Assembly: GCF_900102615.1 (NCBI RefSeq) | Contig: NZ_FMYV01000001.1 | Coordinates: 124,913-188,912 of the forward strand | Reading direction: 5' to 3' | Origin: Geotoga petraea | GTDB lineage: Bacteria > Thermotogota > Thermotogae > Petrotogales > Petrotogaceae | Length of the DNA stretch: 64,000 bases | Shown here: piece after piece, positions 1 to 9,790 of the stretch | Layout of the letters: each line of letters begins with the position of its first letter | Position numbering within the stretch: position 1 is the first letter of the stretch | Notes under the pieces: generated by a model | Databases searched by the model: none | What the model saw: only the letters and a program-made list of their open reading frames with translations | Told to the model about the DNA's origin: nothing | Translations under genes and position numbers: made by a program

Positions 1-539
1 GAAAGATAAAAAAAGAATACAAAATTAAATCATTAAATGTAAATGTATCTATATTTGTTCCAAAAACTCATACCCCGTTTGAATATGCGGAATTTTTGGA
101 TATGGAAACTATAAAAAGAAGGATGAAGATTTTATACCAGATGAAAAATTATAAGATCAAATTGAGCATACATGATCCTTATGAAAGTTATATTGAAGTC
201 ATTTTGGCAAGAGGAGATAGAAAATTATCAGAGCTTATAAAATATATAACTTTTGAAGAAAATGGAATTTTCCAACAAAATGACAGAAATTTTAACTTCA
301 ATTCTTGGGGAAGAGGATTGCAAAAACTACATATCGATGCAAGAAAATATACAAATGAATTTGAGATATCAGAAGAAATGCCCTGGAAAGTCATTGATAC
401 ATTAATCGAAGATAAATTCTTGCGAGATGAATGGGTAAAATCAAAGGAAAATTCTTTAACTCCAGATTGTAGATGGGGTAAATGTTCTATTTGTGGTGTG
501 TGTATAAATAAAGAGTACAAATTAAAACTCAACAAATAA
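1..539 (+). CDS. Radical SAM protein, C-terminal part (5' end outside window)
   Basis: The frame is open from the left edge (first complete codon at base 3), so this is the tail of a longer gene; a TTG at 96 and an ATG at 102 lie inside the domain and are not starts. The segment PKTHTPFEYA near the left edge resembles the end of the radical SAM barrel in large B12-binding/radical SAM proteins of the TIGR03960 type. The C-terminus carries TPDCRWGKCSICGVC, a cysteine-rich ending typical of that family. The catalytic CxxxCxxC cluster should lie upstream of the window. The substrate is unknown. A bidirectional hairpin follows directly. Confidence 0.75.
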   Translation, partial: KIKKEYKIKSLNVNVSIFVPKTHTPFEYAEFLDMETIKRRMKILYQMKNYKIKLSIHDPYESYIEVILARGDRKLSELIKYITFEENGIFQQNDRNFNFNSWGRGLQKLHIDARKYTNEFEISEEMPWKVIDTLIEDKFLRDEWVKSKENSLTPDCRWGKCSICGVCINKEYKLKLNK

Positions 540-541
540 AA

Positions 542-564
542 AAGTCCAGCCTTAGGCTGGACTT
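542..564. terminator. Bidirectional Rho-independent terminator
   Basis: A perfect 10-bp inverted repeat (542-551 with 555-564, loop TTA) has A's on the left and T's on the right. It sits between the converging radical SAM gene and ackA and can end transcription from both. Confidence 0.85.
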
Positions 565-576
565 TTATATATATAA

Positions 577-1782
577 TCATTTATTGTTTTCATCTACGAT
601 TTTTTTAGTATCTCTTGCGATCATGAGCTCTTCATTAGTTGGAATTATCATAACGGTGACTTTTGAATCTTTTGTAGAAATTATCCCCTCGCTACCGTTC
701 AGTTCCTCATTTTTAAAATCATCGATTTCTACTCCAAAAACAGTTAAATATTCACAAACTCTCTTTCTAATTTCTGCTGTGTTTTCTGCTACTCCAGCAG
801 TAAAAATCAATACATCTATTCCCTTCATAGCTGTAGCATATGAGCCTATATATTTAGCCATTCTATAAATATAAACATCTAAAGCCATAGCAGCCAATTT
901 ATTTCCTTCATCTCGAGCTTTTCTTATATCTCTCATATCTGAACTAACATAATCAGAAAGGCCGTAAACTCCACTTTTTTTGTTGAGCATTTCATCTACA
1001 TCATGTTCAGAATACCCATGTCTCATCAAAAACAATGGTATTGCGGGATCAATATCTCCGCTTCTTGTTCCCATTACCAAACCTTCCAAAGGGGTTAATC
1101 CCATTGAAGTATCAATAACTTTAGCATGATCAATGGCGGCAATTGAAGCGCCGTTACCAATGTGAGCAGAAACAATTTTTAAGTCTCTTTTTTTCTTATT
1201 CAACAATTCCCCAGCTCTTTTACAAACGTATCTATGAGATGTACCGTGGAACCCGTATCTTCTTATTTTATATTTTTTGTACATTTCGTAAGGAATTGGG
1301 TACATAAATGCCCTTTCTGGCATTGTTTGATGGAATGCCGTATCAAAAACTGCAACTTGGGGAACTCCAGGCAATAACTTTTCTGCTGCTTTGATACCTG
1401 TGATATTAGCAGGATTATGCAAAGGTGCAAGATTTGAATTATCTTCCAGTGCTTTTATAACCTCATTATTTATCATAACTGAAGAGGCAAAATCTTCTCC
1501 GCCGTGAACAACTCTGTGGCCAACTGCTTGTATTTCTTTTATGCTTTTTAAGCATCCGTGATTTTCATCTGTTATTAAATCGATTACTACTTTCAACGCA
1601 TCTTCATGATCTTTTACTTCTACATTTTTTTCGATTTCTTTTTCGCCACATTTTTGTTCAACTTTTGAATCTTCTAATCCAATTTTTTCTACAATACCTT
1701 TGCAAAGGAGTGTTTCATCCTCCATTCCCAAAATTTGATACTTTAGAGAAGAAGAACCACTGTTAATAACAAGTACTCTCAT
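577..1782 (-). CDS. ackA: Acetate kinase (copy 1)
   Basis: Converts acetyl phosphate and ADP to acetate and ATP in the cytoplasm, the last step of acetate fermentation. At 401 aa it has normal family length. Visible ASKHA residues include the phosphate loop NSGSSS (7-12), GHRVVHGG with Arg90, FDTAFHQTMP (Asp147), GFHGTSHRY (His179), GTRSGD (Arg240) and TNEELMIARDT near the end. AGGAGG lies 8 bases before the ATG. It is clearly paralogous to the acetate kinase at 15108-16322, in the same orientation on the other side of the lipoprotein cluster. A hairpin separates it from the upstream fba. Confidence in the family is very high; butyrate or propionate kinase activity cannot be excluded. Confidence 0.95.
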   Translation of the reverse strand: MRVLVINSGSSSLKYQILGMEDETLLCKGIVEKIGLEDSKVEQKCGEKEIEKNVEVKDHEDALKVVIDLITDENHGCLKSIKEIQAVGHRVVHGGEDFASSVMINNEVIKALEDNSNLAPLHNPANITGIKAAEKLLPGVPQVAVFDTAFHQTMPERAFMYPIPYEMYKKYKIRRYGFHGTSHRYVCKRAGELLNKKKRDLKIVSAHIGNGASIAAIDHAKVIDTSMGLTPLEGLVMGTRSGDIDPAIPLFLMRHGYSEHDVDEMLNKKSGVYGLSDYVSSDMRDIRKARDEGNKLAAMALDVYIYRMAKYIGSYATAMKGIDVLIFTAGVAENTAEIRKRVCEYLTVFGVEIDDFKNEELNGSEGIISTKDSKVTVMIIPTNEELMIARDTKKIVDENNK

Positions 1783-1802
1783 TTGACAACCTCCTAAAAA
1801 TG

Positions 1803-1832
1803 TACAGTCCCCCTAAAAATAGGGGGACTGTA
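1803..1832. terminator. Hairpin terminator downstream of fba
   Basis: A 12-bp perfect stem (1803-1814 with 1821-1832, 6-base loop) is followed on the minus strand by CATTTTT, which runs into the ackA ribosome-binding site. It should separate fba transcription from ackA. Confidence 0.75.
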
Positions 1833-1851
1833 GGTTTTATTTAATACAAAA

Positions 1852-2790
1852 TTATATTTTGTTTGCAGAACCAAGGATGTCAATTCTTTCCATTACCACT
1901 TTTTTAACATAGTCCATAGCTTTTCTTTGATATTTTCTTGGGTCAAACTGTTTAGCGTCATGGGCTAAGAATTCTCTCAATCCAGCAACATAAGCTATTC
2001 TTAAATCGGTATCTGTGTTAACTTTATTGATACCGTATTCAACAGTTTGTTTCAATACATCAGCAGGAACACCTTTAGAACCACCAAAATCTGCTCCGTA
2101 TTCTTCAGCTATCTTAACGTATTCTTGAACTACGCTTGAAGCACCATGAAGAACAAGTGGTTTTCCAGTGACTTCTTTAACTTTTTTCAATCTGTCATAA
2201 TCCAATTTTGCTTCACCTTTGAATTTGAATGCACCATGAGAGGTTCCGATTGCAGGAGCAAAAAAGTCGACCTCTGTAGTTTCACAGAATTCTTTTGCTT
2301 CGTCTACATTTACAAGAACATTTTCAGCAGCTTCTACGTTATCTTCAATTCCTGACAACTGCCCAAGTTCTGCTTCAACAGATACTCCAGCTGCGTGAGC
2401 AATTCTAACGATATCTTTTGTAATTCTCATGTTTTCTTCAAATACTTCGTGGGAAGCATCGATCATAACTGATGAATAACCTGCTTTGATTGCAGCCATA
2501 ATGATATCAAAATTATTACCATGGTCTAAATGTAAAGCGATAGGAATATCAACTGTGTTAGCCATATCCTTGATCATGTTTACAAAAAACCTAGCCCCTC
2601 TGTAAGGGTCATTCATACCAGCGTATTTAATTGCACCTTCACTTGTTTCAATAATAAGTGGAGATTTCTTTTCAAGAGCACCTTCTAAGATTGCATGGAA
2701 AAACTCCATATTGTTAATGTTAAAAGCAGCAACACCATAATAACCTTCACTTGCTTTATCAAGAATATCTTTTGTATCGACATAAGCCAT
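1852..2790 (-). CDS. fba: Class II fructose-bisphosphate aldolase
   Basis: A zinc-dependent aldolase that interconverts fructose 1,6-bisphosphate with dihydroxyacetone phosphate and glyceraldehyde 3-phosphate in glycolysis. The 312-aa protein shows the metal and catalytic motif HLDHG (87-91), the MIDASH loop (Asp111), GTSHGAF and the phosphate-binding VLHGASSV. This is the class II ketose-bisphosphate aldolase pattern, so a tagatose-bisphosphate aldolase is possible on family grounds. GGGAGGG precedes the ATG. It reads toward ackA but a hairpin lies between them. The 238 bases upstream separate it from the divergent lipoprotein genes and must hold both promoters; I see no convincing -35/-10 pair there. 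Confidence 0.9.
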   Translation of the reverse strand: MAYVDTKDILDKASEGYYGVAAFNINNMEFFHAILEGALEKKSPLIIETSEGAIKYAGMNDPYRGARFFVNMIKDMANTVDIPIALHLDHGNNFDIIMAAIKAGYSSVMIDASHEVFEENMRITKDIVRIAHAAGVSVEAELGQLSGIEDNVEAAENVLVNVDEAKEFCETTEVDFFAPAIGTSHGAFKFKGEAKLDYDRLKKVKEVTGKPLVLHGASSVVQEYVKIAEEYGADFGGSKGVPADVLKQTVEYGINKVNTDTDLRIAYVAGLREFLAHDAKQFDPRKYQRKAMDYVKKVVMERIDILGSANKI

Positions 2791-3028
2791 TTTTGATACA
2801 CCCTCCCTTTTTATACGTGTAAAAATTTATGAGTTTAATTATTAATATTTCTTCCAATGTAATTATATCATTAAAACACTTAAATTTCTACAATACAATG
2901 TAAAAGAAAATCTTTATATGGTAATCAGGAATTTCGAATAAGAATATAGAAGAATTAATTGTGTTTAATAAAATTAATATATCAGTCGATTAATTAATAA
3001 AGAAAAATAAAAATTTTGGAGGGGTAAT

Positions 3029-4951
3029 ATGAAAAAAATAATTATTTTCTCAGCATTGATCATTTCAATAATTTTAGTCTTTAATAGCTGCACTACAGGG
3101 TTTAACAATGATTCTATAACTCTTAGTTTATCACTCACAAACGATGATTCAAAGTCTTATGTGACAGATATCCCTTTAGAATTCATATTGAAAATTAATT
3201 TACCACTCGCTAATAATTCTTTAAGCGGTTTTTATTTAGAAGTTTCATCTGATAATGGAGTTGTTAATAATGAAAGATATACAACTACAAGTTATAACCT
3301 TGGGGAGACTGCTGTTGCAACAGAAATAAATGCACAGGTTATAGACAGCAAAACAGTAAAGATTACTTATACCCCTGAATTTTCAGGTAAATATATATTT
3401 ACAGGATATTACCAGTTGGCTAATAACCCAGAGATCTCTTCGAATTCTTATGAAAAAGATATTATTGGGGTAAACAACAAAATAGGCGATATTGAATTAT
3501 TAACTCCAGAAAACAGTAAAAAAAGAGTTCTAGAAAATGAAACGGAATTTACTTGGGTAATTGGTGTAAATGAAAATCCGAAAATTAATTTAGATTTAGA
3601 TTTAGAAGATTCAGTTACTGGAGATATCAGAATTGAAAAAGAAAATGGTGAACAAAAGAGAATTAATGAAGTGTCTGATCATCAATATACTTTAGATAGT
3701 TTTGAATCTGCGGGTTTTTATAGATTGAAAGTGAAATTATTTGATAGTAATAGTGAATATTCCAATATAGTGTATGATACAGAAGATGTTATTTTCATAG
3801 TTTCTGATGATCAAAACAAACCTGAAATAGAATTTGTTAGAAATGATAAAAATGAGATAATTGAAGAAAACAACATTACTGTAGAGACTTTATCTGATTT
3901 ATACAATGTCACTTTTAATATTCTTGATGAAGAAGATTTTGGCAATTCAGGTATCTATTCAATCAAAGCAACTGTAGCCTCTGGAGACAGCACAGAAGTC
4001 GTATTTAAAAATGAGATTTATCCATATGGGACCTTCAATGATACAATCAGTTTAAATTTGGATACTGATATACAAAATCATAATATAAAAATTATCGTTG
4101 AAGATTATGTAGGCGAAAGAACAATTGAGAATTATTCAATAAATATTAAAAAAATAAGTTCTGAAACAAATTTAGAACCCCGATATTTAGATAATGAAAT
4201 TTTAGAATATGACTATTCTAACAAAGTTTATAATTATGAAGGTGGGCAAGACAATTTAGTAAACCTTGTTTCTGAAATAATTACTAATAAAGAAATAAAT
4301 GAAAATCATAAATATTTTTTCAAAATAACCGATAGATATGGTGAATTGATAGGTAGAAAAGATAGAGATGGAAATATTGTAGAGACTTTTGAAGCAACTA
4401 GACTTAGCCAAAATAGTTATACTTTTTCTGGATATCAATTGAGTGAGGGGTATAATTTGCTAAACTTACAGGCTAGTATTTATTCACCTGAAACAGGAGA
4501 AATATTTGCAAGGAATCAAGATAGTATTAATGTATTTGTAGAAGATATCACTCCTCCAAAGATTTATAATGCAATAATAAAAGTTGAGGGACAGCAGTTT
4601 GAAATTGATCCACCAAACATTGGAAATGTCAATTATATAGAAAATAAAGTGTGGAGGTTCGAGATAACAATTCAAGACACATCAGATATTGTTGTAAATA
4701 CCGATGAATTGATAGCTGAAATCATAGATCCTAATGGCAACAATATATTAGACAATCCCCTTAGTTATACTTTGGAAGGTAATAAATTAATAATAACTCA
4801 GCCAAATACTTTTAGTAATACTTTGGTTAAAGGTATGTATGAGATTAAAATTTCTAGAGAATCTTATGATGGCACAGTGCAAATAGAAGATGAATATGAT
4901 AATTCTATAGATGTTAGACAAAATTATATAATTAAATTTGAGGTGAACTGA
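3029..4951 (+). CDS. Large surface lipoprotein with Ig-like segments (lipoprotein 1)
   Basis: The 640-aa protein begins with a lipoprotein signal: MKK, a hydrophobic stretch, and lipobox FNSC with Cys21 as the predicted lipid-attachment site. The rest is rich in Asn, Asp, Glu, Ile and Ser with alternating beta-strand patterns, as expected for stacked Ig-like or cadherin-like beta-sandwich modules. Segments such as TPENSKKRVLENETEFTW (about 155-172) and DITPPKIYNAIIKVEG (about 510) look like domain starts. No catalytic motif is visible. GGAGGGG lies 6 bases before the ATG. It leads a three-gene array, and its stop is one base before the next ATG, implying coupled translation. It would be exported and membrane-tethered; a role in adhesion, the outer sheath or glycan binding is only inference. 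Confidence 0.7.
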   Translation: MKKIIIFSALIISIILVFNSCTTGFNNDSITLSLSLTNDDSKSYVTDIPLEFILKINLPLANNSLSGFYLEVSSDNGVVNNERYTTTSYNLGETAVATEINAQVIDSKTVKITYTPEFSGKYIFTGYYQLANNPEISSNSYEKDIIGVNNKIGDIELLTPENSKKRVLENETEFTWVIGVNENPKINLDLDLEDSVTGDIRIEKENGEQKRINEVSDHQYTLDSFESAGFYRLKVKLFDSNSEYSNIVYDTEDVIFIVSDDQNKPEIEFVRNDKNEIIEENNITVETLSDLYNVTFNILDEEDFGNSGIYSIKATVASGDSTEVVFKNEIYPYGTFNDTISLNLDTDIQNHNIKIIVEDYVGERTIENYSINIKKISSETNLEPRYLDNEILEYDYSNKVYNYEGGQDNLVNLVSEIITNKEINENHKYFFKITDRYGELIGRKDRDGNIVETFEATRLSQNSYTFSGYQLSEGYNLLNLQASIYSPETGEIFARNQDSINVFVEDITPPKIYNAIIKVEGQQFEIDPPNIGNVNYIENKVWRFEITIQDTSDIVVNTDELIAEIIDPNGNNILDNPLSYTLEGNKLIITQPNTFSNTLVKGMYEIKISRESYDGTVQIEDEYDNSIDVRQNYIIKFEVN

Positions 4952-4952
4952 T

Positions 4953-7900
4953 ATGAAAAAAATATCTTTGTATATACTTCTCCTCACATTATTTATGTTA
5001 GTTTTTAATAGTTGCATGCTTTTTGAAGATGATGTAAGTCCTGTATTCCTAGAAAATCCGCAATTGGTTGATGAAACAAGTTCTACCTTTTCAAAAGGAT
5101 TAGGTTCTCAAGCAACTATTAAAATAAATGTTGAAGATAATAATGGTATAGATGAAATCGCATTGTTTAAGAGCAAAGAAAGTTCGCCGTTTCTAAAACT
5201 TTTGGAAAAATCCAATAGAAGTAAAATAAATGATGTTTTTTCATTTAATCTTCCTCCTTCAGATAATATATACAATATTTTTGTTAGAGTTATTGACACT
5301 AATGGAAATGCAGTGATGAAAGAAGTAACATTATCAAATAAAAATGTACCTGCATCTTTTAACACTAAAGATGATGTAAAACCATCTTTAATACAAGATC
5401 CTTATATTGAAAAATCAGAGTTAAAAAATAATAATGATTACATAATTTTCAGACTGGAAGACCAAGGTTTTGGCTTCCAGTCTGTTAAAGTATCTATTGC
5501 TGATCAAATAATAGACTTAAAAATTTCAGATCAAAAGAATTCAAACTCTTTTGTTATCGAAGAAAAAAATTATTGGAGAGAATCGGGTGTAGCTTATATT
5601 GAGAATAGATTTCCTCCTGGTGATTATAATATGAGAATAACTGCTACAGATAAGAAAAATAACCAATTTTCAGATGTAAAAAAATTGGAAGTTAGTCCTG
5701 ATTATGATTTATTTGATGTTTTAGAAGTAGATTTAAATTATAAAAAGAATGTTTTACCAAACGAAGTTTATACATTAACAGTAATTGCAACTAGTATGAA
5801 TTATGTTAAAGAAATATTAGTCGATGATAGGGAAATTTATCCAAAAGATGGCTTAACAAAAACACATGTAATAGCTAGAGAAAATAAAAAAGCACCGGGA
5901 AGTGTTCAAGATTTGCCTATTACTCATAATATAGAAGTTTCTACTTTTTTAACAAATAGTACTACTAATTATACTGCTGAAATTTTTGTTAAAGAAGACC
6001 AGATGCCAGAATATGAGTATTTCAATGTTTATAAAATAGATGGAGAAAATTTGATTCCATATGATGAAGCTGAAATATATGAAAACGATAAAATATTAGT
6101 TGATTTTAAAGTTTATGATGATATAGCACTTGAAAAAGTTTTTCTTAGATATGGTGAAAATAAATCAAAAGAATACAACACTTTCCAAAAAGAAATTTCG
6201 TCTAATAATTACAATGAGTTTTATAAAGGTGAAGAAACGATTATTGTTGATTATAATAACTTTCCTATTGAGCTTGAAGTTATTGATAAAAGTGGAAATA
6301 AATTGGACTATAACAGTGATAACAACTTGAAAAAAGAGATATCAATAAAAGATGAATCATTGCCAGTAATTGATGAGGTTAATATTATTGATGGCAATAG
6401 AAAAATAACAGGAAGTAAAACATTTAAAGTTGCAAAGAACAATGAAGTGTTTTTTAACGTCAGTATAAAAAGAAAACAAGCTTTGATAAGTTCTGTAAAT
6501 ATATATATAAAAGATAGTTCAGGGAATGTGACTTCAACATTAAATACTGAACCATCAAGTAATCCTTTTGTTTTTAATACAATCAACGGTTATCCAGTTC
6601 CAGATACGAATTCCATTTTTTTCGATATAGAAGTGGAAGATGTTGAAGGTAATAATGTATTAAAAGAAAATTATGAACTTATGATTTTTGATAATGAAGA
6701 GGATATATATGTTCCAAAAATTACTACAAATGATTTTAGCAAAATTATTGTTCCTGGAAACGAAATAGGTCCATTCAGTGCAAGTTTTACAGATGATGAA
6801 TCTCTTAAAAATATTTATATACAAATTAAGAAAAAGAATATAGATGGAAGTACTTCTAGTATATTAAACGAAGAAGGAAATATTGATCCAGGCACTATTG
6901 TTAGTGATGGATCTGATGAAAATCCATTGAGATTAAAAAGAGCTTCTTTGTCCCTAAATAATTGGATTCCAAAAGAAGATGGTGAGTATATTGTCGAATT
7001 CTATGCAAAAAATATACAGAATTATAATACGAAATTACAAGTTGATTTAGAAGTCAGGGATATTTCTGTAGAATTAATAAATCCACCAGACCAAAATGCT
7101 TATTTGTATGGTGGTAACATCGATATTCAAGTTAACACAATACAGAATTCTAATAACAAACTCATAATTGTTTACGATAGTAATAATAACGGTTTATACG
7201 AAGAAACAGAAATAACTTACACAGAAAATTATGAAGAAATACCACCTGATGGGATTATTGAAGACAGACTAATCACAGCTAATTACAGTATATTCCCAAA
7301 TGTTGGTAATTACAAAATTATGATAGAAAGAGAATATGCAGGTTTTGAAACAAGCGATCAAGTTTTTATAACTCTGGAAGATTTTGATGATTTTGAATTT
7401 TCAAGGAACGGAGTTATTTTCACAAGTGATGTTGGCATCAACAATTCTGTTGATAGTGGTGAATATAAACCAGATAATGACAGATATTATATTCCAATTA
7501 CTTATGATGGACAAAATCAATCTCAAATAGATTTACAATTAACTATTAAAGGATATAGCTTGATCGACACTGTAAGTGTTAATGTAAACGGTAATAGCTA
7601 TCAAATGAATCATATATCTACTAACACTCCAGATAATTTTGAAAAGAGAGAATTTGTATATGAAACATCTATTGATAAAGAAGATATAGATATTGAAAAT
7701 AACAATATAATAATTACAATGGAGAGTTATTTTAGTGACGATTTCAATAATGAAACACAAACAAGTTTAAACCTTATAGCTATAGGTTTGAACAAACCTC
7801 GTGTTAAAAATTTTAATTTCAATATTTCTGATAATACATCGGAATTCATTTTAAATGAAGAAAATTACGAATCACCAGAAGATGAAATAATTTTCGAACA

Positions 7901-9779
7901 GGGGACTACTTATCAATTGGTTTTATCTAATATTTTATTTGAAGATGATTATAAATTATCTGAAGTGCATTATTATTGGAGAAACAAATCAAACAATCAA
8001 ATAATTCCAATTAATGATTTTAATTTTAGTGGAAGTCCTTTAGTAAGCACTTCTCCTACTGATTTTGGAGGTTCAAGTTTTGATTTTAATGCCCCAGTAG
8101 AACAAGGAACTTATGAATTTGTTATGGAGTTGAGAAATGGTAATTATGAAGTAATTGATAATTCATCTTTATCAAGTTATATGGATACAATTAAAGAATA
8201 TAACAATACGAAAATAATAATAGATTCTCAAGTACTTCAATTCCTTGATATGATAGCTAATATAGTTCATACAAAGGATAATATAAATAATGAAGGCATT
8301 GGAGTAATACCATCATCAACTTATGACATAGATTTGATAATACAAAATTCAGAATTTTTGAATGAAAAATCATTCAATGCTTACATAGATCAATTGGGTA
8401 AAACTTATAATTTATCTATAAACAGTGTTATAAATGCTGGTAAGAACGATACTCAAAAGAATTATACAGTTCAAGTTAATATTCCTACAAATGTTTTAGA
8501 TGGCTATGCCGACTTGAGGGTTACTTTTGAAAATACCAAGGGAGAAACTTTCGAGACAACTGATAAAGTAATACTTGATAAAAAAACTGCATATGCTTTA
8601 CCTAAACCTTATTATGAAAACGAAACAAATTCGATTTACTTATATTTGAACAAAGAACTAATAGAAAATGATATAAAAAATATATATTTCGAAGTAGAAG
8701 GGTACGGAGTAATTGGTAAGGATTATCTTGACAAGGAAGTAACCTCAAGTGAAATAATATATAGTTACAGATTAGATGAATTTTATCCTGGAATTACTTA
8801 CAATATTAGGGCGCTAATAAGAGATATGAACTCAAATATATTTATTGGCGATAAACAAGAGATATCTGTTCAAACAAATAAGACGGTGATTAAAGGGTTA
8901 AACAATCTTGGAGTATATAAAGATATTTTGGCTATTGATGATTCAGACGAAATCATTGTCTATGATAATAATGAATTTGACTATATTAAATTAGAATCTA
9001 ATGATGGTAATATGATTTTTGGAGCTTTAAATGAAAAAGAGTATGTAACAGATGTGAGCACTATAAGCTCTTCAAATGATTTAACTTTGACAGTTAGGGA
9101 TACTATTGGTAATAAATCTATATTCAACTTTGATTTTTATAAGTATTCTGACAGTATAAATCCAAATTTAGTTTATGATGATATGCTGATTTATTCAAAC
9201 AAAAATACTGGTATTTATCCATTAGAAGTATTTTTCGATACTGGAAATAAGTTGAGATCAGTTTCTGTCTATTCAAATAAATTCACAAATATTTTAGAAC
9301 CCATATATATGAATAGAACTGCAGAAGATAATACATATGATTTGATACTACCAAAATTAGAAGAGGGATTGTCTGAAAAAGTTACTTTGACTGCTTCTAT
9401 GATAGATATATCTGGTTATACTGAAGAGATTAATATTGATATAGAAGTAGACACAAAAGCACCAAGTTTTACATCATTTAGTCTTTCTGGAGCTGCAACA
9501 CAAGTAGACAACAATTACGAAGTGTCTTATTCCAATGTAGATGGATTAGAATTAAGCTGGGAAATAAATGAGGATAACATATCAGATTCTTTAGGTGAAG
9601 TATTCGTTGTAGTGAATAATAATTATTATGAAATAACAAGCAGTAAAAAAGACAATACTTACTCTTTTGATGATGTTGACTTGTTTGTAGATAACGAATA
9701 CGAAGTCTATGTTTACAGCAAAGATTCTGTTGGTAACTTCAATACCAGTGAAAAAATCATAATAAAAGTAGTCGAATAG
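4953..9779 (+). CDS. Giant surface lipoprotein with Ig-like repeats (lipoprotein 2)
   Basis: At 1608 aa this is a very large lipoprotein with signal MKKISLYILL and lipobox FNSC (Cys21). After the lipid site comes a block (DDVSPVFLENP, then IKINVEDNNGIDEIALFKS) that recurs in lipoprotein 3 as QPPEFYEKP and INFKVRDNQAINYIQLYKS, so the two are paralogues. The rest is a chain of beta-rich modules, several ending in phrases such as DTNGN, DKSGN, DIEVEDVEGN or DTIGN, typical of bacterial Ig-like domains. No enzyme motif is seen. GAGGTG, the RBS, lies inside the end of lipoprotein 1. A strong inverted repeat sits in the coding sequence at 5450-5484. Likely exposed at the cell surface; function unknown. 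Confidence 0.7.
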   Translation: MKKISLYILLLTLFMLVFNSCMLFEDDVSPVFLENPQLVDETSSTFSKGLGSQATIKINVEDNNGIDEIALFKSKESSPFLKLLEKSNRSKINDVFSFNLPPSDNIYNIFVRVIDTNGNAVMKEVTLSNKNVPASFNTKDDVKPSLIQDPYIEKSELKNNNDYIIFRLEDQGFGFQSVKVSIADQIIDLKISDQKNSNSFVIEEKNYWRESGVAYIENRFPPGDYNMRITATDKKNNQFSDVKKLEVSPDYDLFDVLEVDLNYKKNVLPNEVYTLTVIATSMNYVKEILVDDREIYPKDGLTKTHVIARENKKAPGSVQDLPITHNIEVSTFLTNSTTNYTAEIFVKEDQMPEYEYFNVYKIDGENLIPYDEAEIYENDKILVDFKVYDDIALEKVFLRYGENKSKEYNTFQKEISSNNYNEFYKGEETIIVDYNNFPIELEVIDKSGNKLDYNSDNNLKKEISIKDESLPVIDEVNIIDGNRKITGSKTFKVAKNNEVFFNVSIKRKQALISSVNIYIKDSSGNVTSTLNTEPSSNPFVFNTINGYPVPDTNSIFFDIEVEDVEGNNVLKENYELMIFDNEEDIYVPKITTNDFSKIIVPGNEIGPFSASFTDDESLKNIYIQIKKKNIDGSTSSILNEEGNIDPGTIVSDGSDENPLRLKRASLSLNNWIPKEDGEYIVEFYAKNIQNYNTKLQVDLEVRDISVELINPPDQNAYLYGGNIDIQVNTIQNSNNKLIIVYDSNNNGLYEETEITYTENYEEIPPDGIIEDRLITANYSIFPNVGNYKIMIEREYAGFETSDQVFITLEDFDDFEFSRNGVIFTSDVGINNSVDSGEYKPDNDRYYIPITYDGQNQSQIDLQLTIKGYSLIDTVSVNVNGNSYQMNHISTNTPDNFEKREFVYETSIDKEDIDIENNNIIITMESYFSDDFNNETQTSLNLIAIGLNKPRVKNFNFNISDNTSEFILNEENYESPEDEIIFEQGTTYQLVLSNILFEDDYKLSEVHYYWRNKSNNQIIPINDFNFSGSPLVSTSPTDFGGSSFDFNAPVEQGTYEFVMELRNGNYEVIDNSSLSSYMDTIKEYNNTKIIIDSQVLQFLDMIANIVHTKDNINNEGIGVIPSSTYDIDLIIQNSEFLNEKSFNAYIDQLGKTYNLSINSVINAGKNDTQKNYTVQVNIPTNVLDGYADLRVTFENTKGETFETTDKVILDKKTAYALPKPYYENETNSIYLYLNKELIENDIKNIYFEVEGYGVIGKDYLDKEVTSSEIIYSYRLDEFYPGITYNIRALIRDMNSNIFIGDKQEISVQTNKTVIKGLNNLGVYKDILAIDDSDEIIVYDNNEFDYIKLESNDGNMIFGALNEKEYVTDVSTISSSNDLTLTVRDTIGNKSIFNFDFYKYSDSINPNLVYDDMLIYSNKNTGIYPLEVFFDTGNKLRSVSVYSNKFTNILEPIYMNRTAEDNTYDLILPKLEEGLSEKVTLTASMIDISGYTEEINIDIEVDTKAPSFTSFSLSGAATQVDNNYEVSYSNVDGLELSWEINEDNISDSLGEVFVVVNNNYYEITSSKKDNTYSFDDVDLFVDNEYEVYVYSKDSVGNFNTSEKIIIKVVE
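5450..5484 (+). other. Strong intragenic hairpin
   Basis: An 11-bp perfect inverted repeat (5450-5460 with 5474-5484) continues after a one-base bulge into a further 4-bp stem (62-65 with 70-73) and a 4-base loop. It lies inside the second lipoprotein gene. No T-run follows, so it is not a classical terminator; it may affect message stability or read-through. Confidence 0.55.
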
Positions 9780-9790
9780 GAGGTGGAGTT

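Noticed and set aside
188..580. Antisense open frame of 130 codons opposite the radical SAM gene
   Set aside because: No RBS, atypical composition and exact overlap with a conserved coding frame; a shadow.
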